From positions 120,402,053 to 120,466,052 of the forward strand of contig OV884056.1 in assembly GCA_930367215.1 (NCBI GenBank): 64,000 nucleotides of DNA. Direction: 5' to 3'. Position numbers and translations under genes: made by a program. Below the pieces are notes generated by a model. It ran no database searches. It saw nothing but the letters and a program-made list of their open reading frames with translations, and was not told where the DNA came from. Position 1 is the first letter of the stretch. Every line of letters begins with the position of its first letter. The DNA is from Pollenia angustigena (Eukaryota > Arthropoda > Insecta > Diptera > Polleniidae). This document shows, one piece after another, positions 1 to 11,839 of this stretch.

Positions 1-33
1 ATTGAGTTACTAAATTGCTGTATTGTTACCGTA

Positions 34-504
34 AAGGCCAGTTTACACGGTAATACAATGTATTACGACTTTGTAGAATCAAAATATTATGAAATTCTCT
101 CCGTGTTTAAAAGAAAAAAATAAAAATCTTTTGTAAGTATAATTCATGTTTACACGGATGGTATAAGTAAAATCAAAAATAATAACAAAAAAGCTGATGG
201 TTGCAGTTTTAAATATTTACAAAAACAACATGAAAATTTCCTGAGTTGAATTTAGTTGTTTTTGTAATTGTATAAAAATGCTATCACCTTTAACGTACTC
301 CGTTAAAATACACCTCTGGTGTGATGAGAATACATAAGTTTCTAAAATGGTTTAGAAAAAAACCATTTACCGACCGCTTGTCAGATTTTGTATCCGTATT
401 CTCTCTTACTCAATACATTTTGTATTTACATGATAAGATTTTTCTCATTCTACATAATCTTTCGACATGTCGTAATACATTGTATTACCGTGTAAACTGG
501 CCTT
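34..504. mobile_element. MITE with 36-bp terminal inverted repeats
   Basis: The ends are a 36-bp perfect inverted repeat starting AAGGCCAGTTTACACGG (34-69) and closing at 469-504. The interior is AT-rich with no coding potential; the small open frame at 321-506 runs through the right terminal repeat and is not a gene. The target duplication is not clear (TA or TTA possible because the ends are themselves followed by A/T). Superfamily not assigned. Confidence 0.8.
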
Positions 505-565
505 AAGCAATAAACTGTGCCGGTTAAATTAACGTTAACGTTAATTGTGAAAAGTTAGAGAATTC

Positions 566-822
566 CAGTACTGGTATTGATAAGATAAGTAATAAAATGA
601 TTTTCAACTACCTCGCGTAGCAAAGAAATTATTTTTTTATTTTGAATGCTATTTTACGCCTTGAAAACTATCCTCAAAAATGGACGGTTTCCTTAGTTAC
701 CATGATACTAAAGCCAGGAAAGGATCAGACAAAAGTTGAGTCAAAGTTAGCTTATTAACAAATATGTCAGTTATTTGAGAAATTATTAGTTTCAAAATAA
801 ACACCGATTCTAACTTGCAGGC
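566..822 (+). pseudogene. Jockey-like LINE reverse transcriptase fragment
   Basis: This stretch matches, with scattered substitutions and a small deletion, the RT part of the jockey-like element near the other end of the window (about 63075-63330). It covers the region coding for the PKPGK and SLLSNMSKLFEKLL motifs of the RT fingers. Frame is lost and both ends are truncated, so it is a dead fragment of the same or a sister family, in the same orientation. By eye the similarity fades on both sides. Confidence 0.8.
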
Positions 823-1275
823 CACACGATCAAGTTTTGCCTTTCAATTCCTTTCAATTTGGAATACATTCTTTACCAACACACTCACACTTTTTAATTG
901 ACCACGAGATTGCTTTCAATTTTACCTTTCCATTTGGCAATTTAATTTTTAATTTAACAAGTGATTACCAAAACTGTGATTTTTGTTGCATTTTTACCGA
1001 TTACAATGAAATAAATCTCATTTCATTTGAAATTATGTTAAGATAAATGTTTTTACACCAAAACTGTGATTTTTGTCGAATTTTTATTTTTTTTATGAAT
1101 TTTTAAACAACAAAAAATTTTTTTTTCAAAATGTTCCTTTTTTTTCAAAAATTCAACCAAACGTCAAGGAAAATTTAAAAACAATGCAAGCACGGCTTGA
1201 AGATAATACTGTTGCAAAGTTTTGGATTTTTTTGTTAACTGAATGTGGTCAACCGTTTTCAAGTTATTCCAATAT
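823..1275. other. Non-coding AT-rich stretch
   Basis: No recognisable gene. A short direct repeat (CCAAAACTGTGATTTTTGT) occurs near 968 and 1057. The 144-codon frame at 1073-1507 has a low-complexity Phe/Lys-rich composition, ends inside an inverted repeat, and resembles nothing I know, so I do not call it a gene. Confidence 0.4.
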
Positions 1276-1528
1276 ATCGACCCATTTGCGCGAAATTATC
1301 GTATATGCCAATTTTTTTGAAATTGAGTTTTTGATGCAATCTTGTTCTACATTCAAAGAGACGTCGCCTGACAAAATATTAAAGGCGAATTCCACTTCGT
1401 TGCTCCAAAAATTAAATGTATATTTTCATATTTATATTGCAAGTGATAGCAGAGAAAAGTACAAAAATGGTTCTCCTGTAAAATTTGGTTTTTGTAACAT
1501 ACGATAATTTCGCGCAAAGGGGTCGACA
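1276..1528. repeat. Fold-back repeat, about 250 bp
   Basis: Arms of about 30 bp (1276-1308 and 1498-1528) sharing TTTGCGCGAAATTATCGTAT in inverted orientation. Probably an eroded MITE; no target duplication recognised. Confidence 0.5.
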
Positions 1529-2072
1529 TGTAGCGAAAGTGCCTTAATTTTGGACATAACGGTATTTCTCTAAAAGTAGGGCTGGTAGAGAAAAATGGAG
1601 ATTAGATTTGAAATCAGCGACCTCATATTAGTAAAAAATTCCAGACCACAAAATGTCTGTTCCATAGTGTTATCAAAAAGGAAAAAAAGCCTTATAGAGA
1701 AATTGTATAATTTTGTACTATTTTATACTATTTTAAATCTATATTTCAAATATAATTAACCTGGAACTGACATACACTACAGTTTATAGTACATATTGTT
1801 AAAAATTCCAGTCTAATTTATAACTATAGAACATAAAAAAGACATTTAAAGTAATTAATTCAATGATATTTTGAATTGTATTCCGCACAACAACATAAAA
1901 ACAAAATCGATTTTGTACACAGAACAATCAATACATGTACTGGCCGTTTAAATACTATGTATAAAAAATATGGCAAAATCATAAAGATAGTATATTTTTA
2001 TTTAGAGTGCTGAAGTTGGAATGAGGAGTATCGTAATGCTGGATGAACAAGGAGGTAAGAAATGAGTAGATA
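1529..2072. other. Non-coding stretch, nothing recognised
   Basis: AT-rich sequence without open frames of interest, terminal repeats or tandem structure that I can see. Confidence 0.4.
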
Positions 2073-2325
2073 TATCGAGCCCTGATAGCAAAAATTATGT
2101 AACCAACAAAAATAAAATTTTACAGGAGAAAGTTTTTTTAAATATTTTTGCTTCAAGTCTAGGGTTTCGTTTGAAATTGCTTTTGCTCTTATTTCGTAAC
2201 GGTACTTCCCAGAGATATAAGATTTTTAGAGATGATGCAAATGATCAAAAATTATCGATTTTCTTCAAAAAACAAAAATCTAAAATGTTGTTGGTTATAT
2301 CATTTTTGCTATTAGGGCTCGATAT
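2073..2325. mobile_element. MITE with ~38-bp inverted ends
   Basis: Inverted arms 2073-2109 and 2287-2325, starting TATCGAGCCCTGATAGCAA on the left and closing with TTGCTATTAGGGCTCGATA on the right. About 253 bp, non-coding. Target duplication not clear. Confidence 0.65.
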
Positions 2326-3535
2326 GTGTTTATATAATGATAAATAAATATGTATTTTTATAAGTATGTATTTAATAAACAGTTAAGAAATTCTCCTTTT
2401 GTCATATACAATTTTTGATCTGTTTTCAAAATTTCAACAGAAATATGTTTTTATGTAATACTTCTATTAACCAGTAGTGCCATTCACTAACCGAAAATCG
2501 TCATATTTTGCGACATATGTGTATACTCACTTGCATTAAGGATAAGGTGATTCTGTAAGGATAATATACAGCTTCATTTTTTCATTCATTTATTTTAATA
2601 TCGTGTGGAATCACTGTCTACCAAATGTTGAAATAAGCGAAAAGCACAAAAAAGAATAAAAAACGAAGGTAGGCTTGATCTATAGCTCGTTTCCGTATTT
2701 CCCGCATCGTAAAACTTCTCACATGAAGTGTGAAACAAAAAATTCCATCGTTTCTCGATTTGTGAGAAAAAAGTGTTTCTGTATTTGAATACGAAAACAG
2801 ACAACACAGATTCTGTTTTAACTGGAATATTTTCCGTAATTAAGTGTCAAATAAAAGCGAAACGTCAACAAAAGAAATAAATATAATAAAAACAGTACCC
2901 ATGTTCTGTAACTATAGTGAGAACTTCTGGCATCGAAAAGTTGTGAAACAAAATATTCCATCGTTTCTCGAAAAGTGAGAAAAAAGTGAGTCTGTAACTC
3001 ATGTCGAAAACTATCAAAAGAGATTACGTCGTTACGTTATAAATGTCATAGCACTGTACTCGAAGCCGATTGCAGACGTTGAGAACGCCACTAACACATA
3101 TCGTTGACGACGACCAAAATTGACTAAAATTCAAAATTTTTCAACGACGGCGGCGAAAATACAACCGTCGGCTTTACCAAATAATGTAACGTGCGACTTA
3201 AATGTTTGTTGTTTGGAAACGAACTTTGAAAACATTCATATATTTTATAAAAATGTTAAAAGCAAAATAATTAAAACAAAAAAGAACAAAATATTAATTT
3301 TATTATTCTTCGTATTTGCATTTTTATTTGTTTTTTAGTGTTAAAATTTTTTCTCGCCCCATTTTTATTCGTGAGTTTTTTTGACAGTTCAAAGCGGGAA
3401 CTCTTCTCACAAAAATGTTACAGACACACCTTTTCTGTAAATTGGCGTGTAATTTCCTAACGTGACAGCTAGTACTCGCCAAAAAAAAGTTACAGACACA
3501 GTTTAGTGAGAAAAACAGCTGTTCGTTTCAATATA

Positions 3536-6500
3536 TGGGTAATTCCATGTCAAAACGACCAAGAGTGGGACACGACCCACAGTGCTTTGGCCCATAGACA
3601 TAAATCAAAAAAAAAAAACAAGTCTTATATTGTGCTTAAAAATGTACAGATCGATAGATAACAAAATAATTAAAATGAATTTTGAAGAATTTTTAAGATT
3701 TAACTCTTTTTGGCGGCGCTAGAGGGCGCCAAAGTTTGAGAATTTATAGTAAAAATGGCCAAACAACTACTTGAGTTTTACATGCTTTAGGAAAACTGTT
3801 GTAAAACTGTTGTTTTTTAAAGCACGAGATTGAAATTTTTTTCTGTAGTAGTTTACTATATTTAGAACTAACTGTAAAAAATTTTTATTGATTTATTTTC
3901 TCATAAGTGTTTTTTTATTGGTTTGAAAAATGCTTGTTATTTACTTAAGCTCTAAAAATTTTCTAACTTTGATGGAATATTAAAAAAAAAAGAAAAATAT
4001 GGTCTATGGGTTTTTTTCTGATTTCGAATATTTAGACTGTTTTCTAATAACTATAAAAAAAAAAATTGAAAAAATTTTACCACAACTTGAAAAAAAAAAC
4101 TTTTTTTAAATGGCTATTTTCATGATTTTTGATCAAATTTTGATAGTTTTCAGGAGTTTAAAAGACAATTAACTACAAATACTGTGAAATATTAATTCAA
4201 ACTTATACCATTCAATAAAAAACAACAAAAATCAAAATATGTATAAAAAATTGTTTGTGTTTGTCTGCATTTTACGGCATAAGAGGGCGCTGAAATCACA
4301 AATGCCCTTGGTTTTTTATTGTTTCAAGAAAATAATTGTTAAAAATTAATTTTTTGAATTACGAGATTCAAATTTTTTTCTGTAACAGCTAACTATATTC
4401 TAAACCATCTATAAAAAAATTTTACTGGATTTATGCTCCTATACATATTTTTAAATGGTTTGAAAAATGCTTATTATTTAGTTAAGCTCTAAAAATTTCT
4501 TAACTTTGATGGAATATTAAAAAAAAAAGAAAAATATGGTCTATGGGTTTTTTTCTGATTTCAAATATTTAGACTGTTTTCTAATAACTACAAAAAAAAA
4601 AATTGAAAAAATTTTACCACAACTTAAAAAAAAATTTATTTAAAAAAAATGCTTTTTTCGTGATTTTTGCTCAAACTTTCATAGATTGAATTAGTTAAAA
4701 AAAAAATAAACTAGGAACATAATAAGAAAAAAATCCAAATATATATACTATTGAATTAGAAAAATTGACAAGATAAATTAAAAAAAATTAGTATAACAGT
4801 TGTGTCTGTTTCTTTTTGTCGACACAAGATGGCGCTAAATTCCCAGATGACGTTGGTTTTTCATCGTATAAAGAATATTTTCAAAATGTGACTTAGTGCC
4901 GTTATTTTTTATTTAAATTGAAGATGGTTACGTGACAGAAGTTTTTTTTTGGTAACAGCCTTTGTTTGTAGTAAGAGCAATTCTATTGTGGAGTGTTCGA
5001 AAATATTGCATACAGGGTTTTAAATTTAAAAGAAAATAAAAATTTTCTATTAAAATGTTAAATCAATTTATATATTTAATAAATACTTACTTTTACAAAC
5101 GAGTAAAAGTGAGGGCGCGTGGTTCAAAAAATGAACGTGCACATCTCTAATCAATTTTATTGCAATCAAAATCAGCTTATCAAATTTTATTGGAATCTTT
5201 CTATTTTTAAACATAGCTCCCATACAAATCATTCTCCCGAAAATAGCTTTTAATGCCAGCTTCCTTAAAAATATATGTAGTAACATACCAATATAAACCA
5301 TAGGTTACATATAAACCCTCATCCAAAAAACCCATATATGAAGATGAAGATATCTAAATAATATTCGGCAGAAAGAACTTTGAAACGGATCTTAACCTCA
5401 TAACATTATTTTGTTCTGGTGGGTCCATGATTGCCCATGGGTCCCAAATAGATTACAATCTAGGAACTTTGTTTTTAAATACTATGCTATAGGATATCAC
5501 ATGGTCGGGCTTGACCGATTATACTTTCTTACTTGTTATTTTTGCACGAGCATTTTAAGCGTTTTTCACTCATTTTTTATTAAATGATGTTTTTGTATTT
5601 TTCACATTTATAATCCGATTCTACACATATATATCTAACAAATATGAATTTTCATACCAAATTTTATTACGATCGGATAATTTTTGGAAGTGTTATAACA
5701 TTTTTAAGAAAAAGGATATATGGCAGGACCTTGAATCCTTGTTCAGATTTAAGTGAAAATTTGCACATACGTTGCTAGTTGTGTGTGTATTAGTATGACA
5801 ATTTTTTGTAGTTTTGTGGGCATTATTGAAGCTAAAATTACATTTTTCCATTTCAGGACACATGGGAGGTAGGCGTGTCCTTGGACCGATTTGTCCAAAA
5901 ATTCACATTTTTCTTAACTAAGCTATTCTATGCTTGTGTACCAAATTTCAAAAATTTCTGACAACTCCTTCTATTTATGTCCCTTCGTTATATGGGGACA
6001 AAGCACTGTGCGACCCCTTCCGATTTTAATAAAATTTGGTGAGAAGGTTCCTTTTATCATATTAGGAACATATATGAACGAAAAAATTTTTTAAAATTTG
6101 TTTTTCGAAAGTTATGTCATATTCAAAATGTCATAATTTCGGAGAATTAGCCGAATGTGTTGAGCTTATTTCTTCAATATCTCGAAAACTACTTGACATA
6201 CGAAGATGATTTTGATGTCATTTTAAAGAGAATACTTGGGGCTACAAACCATAAATTTTAAGGATGCTCCTAGATGGGTCAAATGTATGACCAGCCCCAC
6301 TTTATTATTTATTGCCGAATTTCGGTTTTCTTAGTTATTTCAATAAACTAAACCGTTTTTGAGTTACGCGAATATATGCTGTGCAACCTCTTACATTTTC
6401 GAAATAACGGTATATCTTGAAAACAAGAGCTAACCTAAAAAAACGGTTAGCACCACTGAATTCAGCGTCCCCAATTAGGGTAAAATGCCTGGTGCGCGGC

Positions 6501-7051
6501 TGGTCTATTGTTTGCAACTAGCACAGTGTACTTATTGCTCAAAATTACAATATTAAAATTCTATTTTAATATTATTTTTTTAAGGGTTGCGAAAGGAAAA
6601 AAATCATATCTTAAAAAAGAAAAAAAACACCTCCTTCAAAGTTTCAGGATTTTTAAAGAACAGTTTGAGGTATTATACAAATAAAAAAATAGGTTTTTGA
6701 GTTAGTCCGCTTTTAAAATTTAACATTTTGCAGATATTACATTTTTCAAAAAAATATTTTTTTTTTCAAATTATGGTTTGTAGCCCCAAGTATTCTCTTT
6801 AAAATGACATCAAAATCATCTTCGTATGTCAAGTAGTTTTCGAGATATTGAAGAAATAAGCTCAACACATTCGGCTAATTCTCCGAAATTATGACATTTT
6901 GAATATGACATAACTTTCGAAAAACAAATTTTAAAAATTTTTTTCGTTCATATATGTTCCTAATATGATAAAAGGAACCTTCTCACTAAATTTTATTAAA
7001 ATCGAAAGGGGTCGTGTCCCACTCTTGGTCGTTTTGACATGGAATTACCCA
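3536..7051. mobile_element. Fold-back element with ~290-bp arms and TA target duplication
   Basis: The ends are TGGGTAATTCCATGTCAAAA at 3536 and its complement closing at 7051; both are flanked by TA. The left arm (3536-3577 continued at 6016-about 6265) pairs almost perfectly with the right arm (about 6773-7051). The left arm is interrupted by the Transib-like element at 3578-6010. Without that insertion the element is about 1.08 kb and encodes nothing. The TA duplication would suit a Tc1/mariner-type mover, but the superfamily is inferred. Confidence 0.75.
3578..6010. mobile_element. Transib-like non-autonomous DNA transposon
   Basis: Ends are CACAGTGCTTTGGCCCATA at 3578 and the inverse of CACAGTGCTTTGTCCCCATA at 6010, flanked on both sides by CGACC (3573-3577, 6011-6015). 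Transib elements, relatives of the RAG1 recombinase, are known for CACWRTG ends and 5-bp GC-rich target duplications, which this fits. The uninterrupted target can be read in the opposite arm of the host fold-back element near 7009-7025. The interior has no transposase; it contains degenerate ~540-bp repeats (compare 3947-4095 with 4486-4633) and three variants of an 'ATGGCGCTA / GAGGGCGC' block. A truncated relative lies at 19432-21861. Confidence 0.75.
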
Positions 7052-7479
7052 TATGGCATTTTTGTTTCATTTCACACATTTCAATCGAAAAGTTTCTCGA
7101 CGCGAGAGTTACTGAACAGGGCTCTCAGATTTGACGATTTATGGCAATTTTGCTTTTTATTGTTCCGAAATTAGCAAAGTTCCGGATTTTCATCATATAA
7201 ATTATGCATTCATCATTTAAATTACTTTTTTTTATGTATATTAAAAAAATTTTATGTAAACATACTTTAAATTTAAAATATCTAAATTTTGTTTTTCTCG
7301 CACCAATATCAAATATGACATTTTTTGACAGTCTATAATAAGATAATTCTCGCAAAGAAAAGATACAGAAACACTTGTGTGAGAAAAACCATTTTTTGTT
7401 TAATTTCATACTATTTTTGCTGCAATTCACACGTTTCATGCGAAAAGTTTTACGATGTTAGAAATACAGAAACGGGCTA

Positions 7480-7806
7480 CTGCAGTTTTTATATTTATTG
7501 TAAATACAGAACGGTAGTTAAGGTGCATGTATACGATATGTTTTTTACAACTAACTTGTCAAATATCCCACTGCAAAAGACATGTCATGTAATACCTTTA
7601 TAACAATGCTTCTGTAAAAGTCAGATTAAAAGTCATATGATAAAATATCAATAAGAGCGTGCTATATTTTCTTCTGACAAACCATCTGACATCAGCTGTG
7701 TCAGAAATCTATGCCGGGAAGAAACATATTAAGCCTATTAAGCTATTATACACTACCGATATATGTATTATCATTTTACCAATAAATATTAATTACATAT
7801 GTACAT
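7480..7806. other. Non-coding stretch, nothing recognised
   Basis: AT-rich sequence between two elements. Its last 8 bases (7799-7806) are the left target duplication ATGTACAT of the next element. Confidence 0.4.
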
Positions 7807-9281
7807 TAGGGTGTCCCAAAATTTTTTTTTGTCAGAGGCTCAAGCATAATTTGAAAGCTTATAGGGTCCAGTATTTTTGAATTTTTATTTAGATTTTTAG
7901 GAAGAGGTTTAGAGGTCGCGCAAATCAAGTCTTTGTTAAAAATCTGGTTTTTCGTCGGCCTTTTTTCAAACTTGACTCATAACTTTGTCAATAACCACTT
8001 TCATTTAATTTTTTGACGGAATATTTCTAAAGAAAATTTCCCAAACTTTATTTCCATATGCAAAAACTTTAAGTTCCGGCAATATTTTTGTCCATTACGA
8101 TTCCACATATTAAGTACTTTTGTCATTTTTTAACAAATTCTGTAAAAACCGGTTTATTACTTTTCAAATTTATATGAAAGGTATAAAAACTAGTAACGCG
8201 ATTTTGAATACCGATAAGTTCTAAACAATTAAGGAAAACAAAAATGGAATTTTGTCCTACAGTTTCCGAGTTACACTATTTTTATAGTTTGTACCTTAAA
8301 AATGGTGCTACTTTTTTCGTTATAATTATTGTATATTTCCATAAATTTTTATAGTAAGGTTTTAACTGTCATTAACTTCTGACATTTATTGATCTAAATC
8401 GTTGCACGCTGTCATTTTCACTTTCTATTTTATGTGTGCTCCAGGAGCTATCAATCTCGCTGGATGATGAAAATAATCTATTCTTTAAAAATATGCATTT
8501 TCCGAAACCAGTTGCAATCTTATATAGACAAATCAATAGTTGATGCCTTGCTTGAATTTAGTTCATTTATTTTAAGAATGTATATCAAATATTGGTACCT
8601 CTGCCAGTGCCCTCGATATACTCCTCTCAATGATCTGAGCCTATTAAAGGAATTGGATAGTTATAAAATTATTAATTAATAAAGCAGTTGCAAAAGCCTC
8701 GCTTTAAACTTTTCTCAAGAAAAGTTTTTTTTTTGTTGATTGGGTAAGATTGGTGAACTGGCAAACAGCTTATAATAACATATACTGGGTATCAAGATAA
8801 AAACAGGTATAACTCAGGAACGGTAAGAACAAATTTAAAAATTGTTTATTCATATTAATAAGAATTAATTTGTCTTTCAAACTGCATCATTAGTTTTTTT
8901 CGTTTTTATTTAAACTTAAAAAGTTGTAAAGCGTTGTTACCAAATTTTTGAAAAAATTATGAAAAATTGAAATTAAGGGTATCTAAATTAGTAAACTCAT
9001 CACAAAAACTTATAATTTTTTCACACAGGAATAAAGCTTGAATATTTTTCTTTAAAACTGTTTCCCCAGGAGTGAAGAAACTCGTGGTATTAACCAAGTT
9101 ATGAGTAAAGTTAAAAAAAGGTCGAAAACTCCTTTTTTTTATGAAAACTCCATTTGCGCGATCTCTAAACCTATTCCGAAAATTCTTAAAAAAAAAACCA
9201 AAAATACTTTGCCCTATAAGCTTTTAAATTTTAGTTGAGCACCTAAGAAAATCAGAGAGAAAAAATTTTTGGGACACCCTA
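7807..9281. mobile_element. hAT-like transposon remnant, 8-bp target duplication
   Basis: Ends TAGGGTGTCCCAAAA (7807) and its inverse (to 9281), with similarity continuing inward to a shared AAGCTTATAGGG motif. Flanked by ATGTACAT on both sides (7799-7806, 9282-9289). An 8-bp duplication is the hallmark of hAT or P-type elements, and TAGGG-type ends suit hAT; note the duplication is palindromic. Length 1475 bp. The interior retains a broken C-terminal piece of a transposase-like gene (8434-8679), so it is an internally deleted derivative. Confidence 0.75.
8434..8679 (+). pseudogene. C-terminal fragment of a transposon-encoded protein
   Basis: The frame reads RWMMKIIYSLKICIFRNQL and ends LKELDSYKIIN. 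This resembles the C-terminal part of a widespread uncharacterised insect protein family with the pattern 'APGA.H.ARWM.K.IYSLKI.LFR'; the APGA piece lies just upstream in a different frame (about 8436-8452), so there is a frameshift. The family attribution is from memory of the motif pattern and was not searched. Its position inside the TAGGGTG-ended element suggests that this protein family includes the transposase of such elements. A longer relative of this kind is at 33850-34755. Confidence 0.5.
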
Positions 9282-9289
9282 ATGTACAT

Positions 9290-9950
9290 ATATGTATATA
9301 TGTATTTAAAAAACGTTTCATTACACTTAAGGAATTGCTATCTTACCGAAAACTCAAAGTGTGGTAAAGTGAGAGAGCTTTTAAGAGAAAAGCATTCTTC
9401 TTCTTCTTGCAAGAAGAAGCCCGTACTTTTTCTTTGGGCATATGGGGAAAATTGTAAAGCAATCAGCAGTGTCAAAATATTTACAATAAAAACTACAAGC
9501 ATGTAGTATATATTTCTTTTTAATACTTTTGGAATCTTGGAATTATTCCTTTCATAGGTTTATTTTTGGTAATCATCAATATTTTTTACCTCATAGAATA
9601 CATTCGAAAAATAAAAAATTTTGAATACAGACAGGAAATGTTATATATAGTAAACACACCAACAAACTTACGTCCCAATAACAAGACAGACACCGATAAG
9701 GTTTCACATATATACAAATACACAATAAATAAACACCGAAATAGAAAACAAAAATAAGACAAAGCCGTTAGTTAGTGCCGGTTCACACACGTCAAGTTTG
9801 AAATATCGGAGGAAAAATAAAAAAAAAATTAAAGATATAACAATTTGTGGATTTTTTATTTATAATTTTAATATATGACCTTAAGCCAAACAGAAAACAA
9901 CAACATAGATAATCGACACAGGTCAACAATAAATATTGAACAAACATATA
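9290..9950. other. AT-rich stretch with an orphan MITE end
   Basis: No gene seen. At 9777-9798, directly after a TTA, lies GTGCCGGTTCACACACGTCA, the end sequence of the MITE at 33279-33420; the other end was not found, so this is probably a truncated copy. A short hairpin CTTCTTCTTGCAAGAAGAAG lies near 9399-9418. Confidence 0.5.
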
Positions 9951-11811
9951 TCTATATATAAAAGTGAATGTATGTATATTTGTATATATATCTATATATT
10001 TGTGCCTTATAGGAGGCCAAACCACTTGACCGATGGCCTTGAAATTTTCACAGCCTGTAACTGTGACCCTGGAAGAGACATTAGGCTATATAAAATTGTG
10101 ACTGGGCAAAGAGGCGATGCCATGCCCATACAACCCAAAATTGAAAATCGTGTTATCTATGACATTTTTTGACCTACGGCGATAATATTTGGTATATATG
10201 TATGTTGTTGCCATGAATAGAAATACGTTTAATTAAAACAGTGGAAAAAAGGTGTATTGGACAAAGGGGCGGTGCCATATTTTTTCGTGGATGCCAATAT
10301 TAAATATCGCATATTTTAAGAGCCGCTGCAAGCATTTTGTTGAACTTTTGGTAGTAGGATCTTCTGAGCCCCAAAATTCAAATAAAATAGCAGCGGGGGA
10401 AGTGGCATAGGACGCCATTGTTTAATATCGCATATCTTAAGAACTGTTATAGTGAGAATGTTCAAACTTTGTACAATTCACTCTAATGGTATACTACACT
10501 TTTGAAAATAAAAATAAAGCGGGCATGCGCAGGGGTGGAAATACCTCTCATACGATGCATATATTAAATATCGCTCAACTGGAGAACTATTAAAGGGAGA
10601 GTCTTCAAACGTGGTTAAAGCTACTATTATAGCAAACTTTAAATTTCAATATAGTAATGGGCGGGGTGGACAGAGGAGGAGCAGTACCCCTCATAGATAG
10701 AAATATTAATAAGAGCCGCTGCAAGCAATTTGTTGAACTTTTGGTAGTAGGGTCTTCTGAGCCCCAAAATTGAAACAAAATAGCAGCGGGGGAAGTGGTT
10801 CCCCCCATATAACGCCAATGTTTAATATCGCATATCTTGAGAACTGTTATAGTGAGAATGTTCAAACTTTGTAGAAGTCACACTTATGGTATACTACACT
10901 ACTGAAAATAAAAACAAAGCGGGCATTCGCAGGGGTGGAAATACCTCCCACACGATGCATATATTAAATATCGCTCAACTGAAGAACTATTAAAGGGAGA
11001 GTCTTCAAACGTGGTTAAAGCTACTATTATAGCAAACTTTAAATTTCAATATAGTAATGGGCGGGGTGGACAGAGGAGGAGCAGTTCCCCTCATAGATAG
11101 AAATATTAATAAGAGCCGCTGCAAGCAATTTGTTGAACTTTTGGTAGTAGGATCTTCTGAGCCCCAAAATTGAAACAAAATAGCAGCGGGGGAAGTGTTA
11201 CCCCCCATAGGACGCCAATGTTTAATATCGGATATCTTAAAAACTGTTATAGTGAGAATGTTCAAACTTGGTAGAAGTCACACTTATGGTATACTTCACT
11301 TTTAAAAATAAAAATAAGGCGGGTAGGCGCAGAGGGGAATACCTTCCATAGGATGCATACATTAAATATCGCTCAACTGAAGAACTATTAAAGGGGTAGT
11401 CTTCAAACGTGGTTAAAGCTACTATTATGGTAAACTATATAGAAATGGGCGGAGTAGACAGAGGAGAAGCAGTACCCCTCATAGATAGAAATATAATTTA
11501 GAGCCGCTGCACTCATTTTGTTTAACTTTTTGTAGTATGATCTTCTGAACCCCAAAATTTAAATAAAACAGCAGCGGGGAAACGTTACCCCCATAGGACG
11601 CCAATGTTTAATATCGCATATCTTAAGAACTGTTATAGTAAGCATGTTCAAACTTTGTAGAAGTCACTCTTATGGTATACTACACTTTTGAAAATAGAAA
11701 AAAGCGGGTCGGCGCGGGAGGGAAACACCTCCCATAGGATTCATATATTAAATAACTCTCAACTGAAAAAGTGGTTAAAGCAGTGTAGCGAAGCGCACCG
11801 GGTTAAGCTAG
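9951..11811 (+). mobile_element. Non-autonomous Helitron (copy 1)
   Basis: Starts A|TCTATATATAAAAGTG, contains the fly-Helitron phrase AAACCACTTGACCGATGG soon after the start, and ends GCACCGGGTTAAGCTAG|T. A|TC and CTAG|T are classic Helitron insertion joints, and the 3' end carries GCGAAGCGC ahead of the CTAG. No Rep/helicase is encoded. The centre is filled by ~400-bp tandem units. A second copy with one unit fewer is at 35381-36821. The similar small frames on the minus strand near 10605-10865 and 11005-11265 are products of the repeat, not genes. Confidence 0.85.
10441..11640 (+). repeat. ~400-bp tandem repeats inside Helitron copy 1
   Basis: The anchor GAACTGTTATAGTGAGAATG (with small changes) occurs at 10441, 10841, 11241 and about 11626, giving spacings of 400, 400 and about 385 bp. 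Each unit carries the same order of blocks, including AGAGCCGCTGCAAGC and GCGGGGGAAGTG. The two middle units are the most alike. Confidence 0.85.
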
Positions 11812-11839
11812 TATATATATATATATATATATATATATA
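11812..11839. repeat. (TA)n microsatellite between two Helitron ends
   Basis: An uninterrupted run of alternating T and A sits exactly between the CTAG end of the plus-strand Helitron and the CTAG end of a minus-strand Helitron. Helitrons insert between A and T, so TA-rich DNA is an expected target. Confidence 0.9.

Larger units (their letters stand above)
2684..7479. mobile_element. Outer TIR element of a three-level nest
   Basis: The left end (from 2684, TAGCTCGTTTCCGTATTTC) and the right end (to 7479, inverse TAGCCCGTTTCTGTATTTC) are imperfect inverted repeats of about 60 bp, followed inward by recurring GTGAGAAAAA and GAAACAAAA.ATTCCATCG motifs (near 2730, 2940 and 7380). Without the inserted 3.5-kb element the unit would be about 1.28 kb. 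No coding capacity. Boundaries are approximate and no clean target duplication was found. Confidence 0.45.

Noticed and set aside
1073..1507. 144-codon frame as a possible host gene
   Set aside because: Low-complexity Phe/Lys-rich start, ends in an inverted repeat, no recognisable domain.
10605..11265. Two almost identical 86-codon minus-strand frames (and a similar one near 36413-36655)
   Set aside because: They recur because they lie in the ~400-bp Helitron repeat unit. No homology, start context or conservation of frame across all units.
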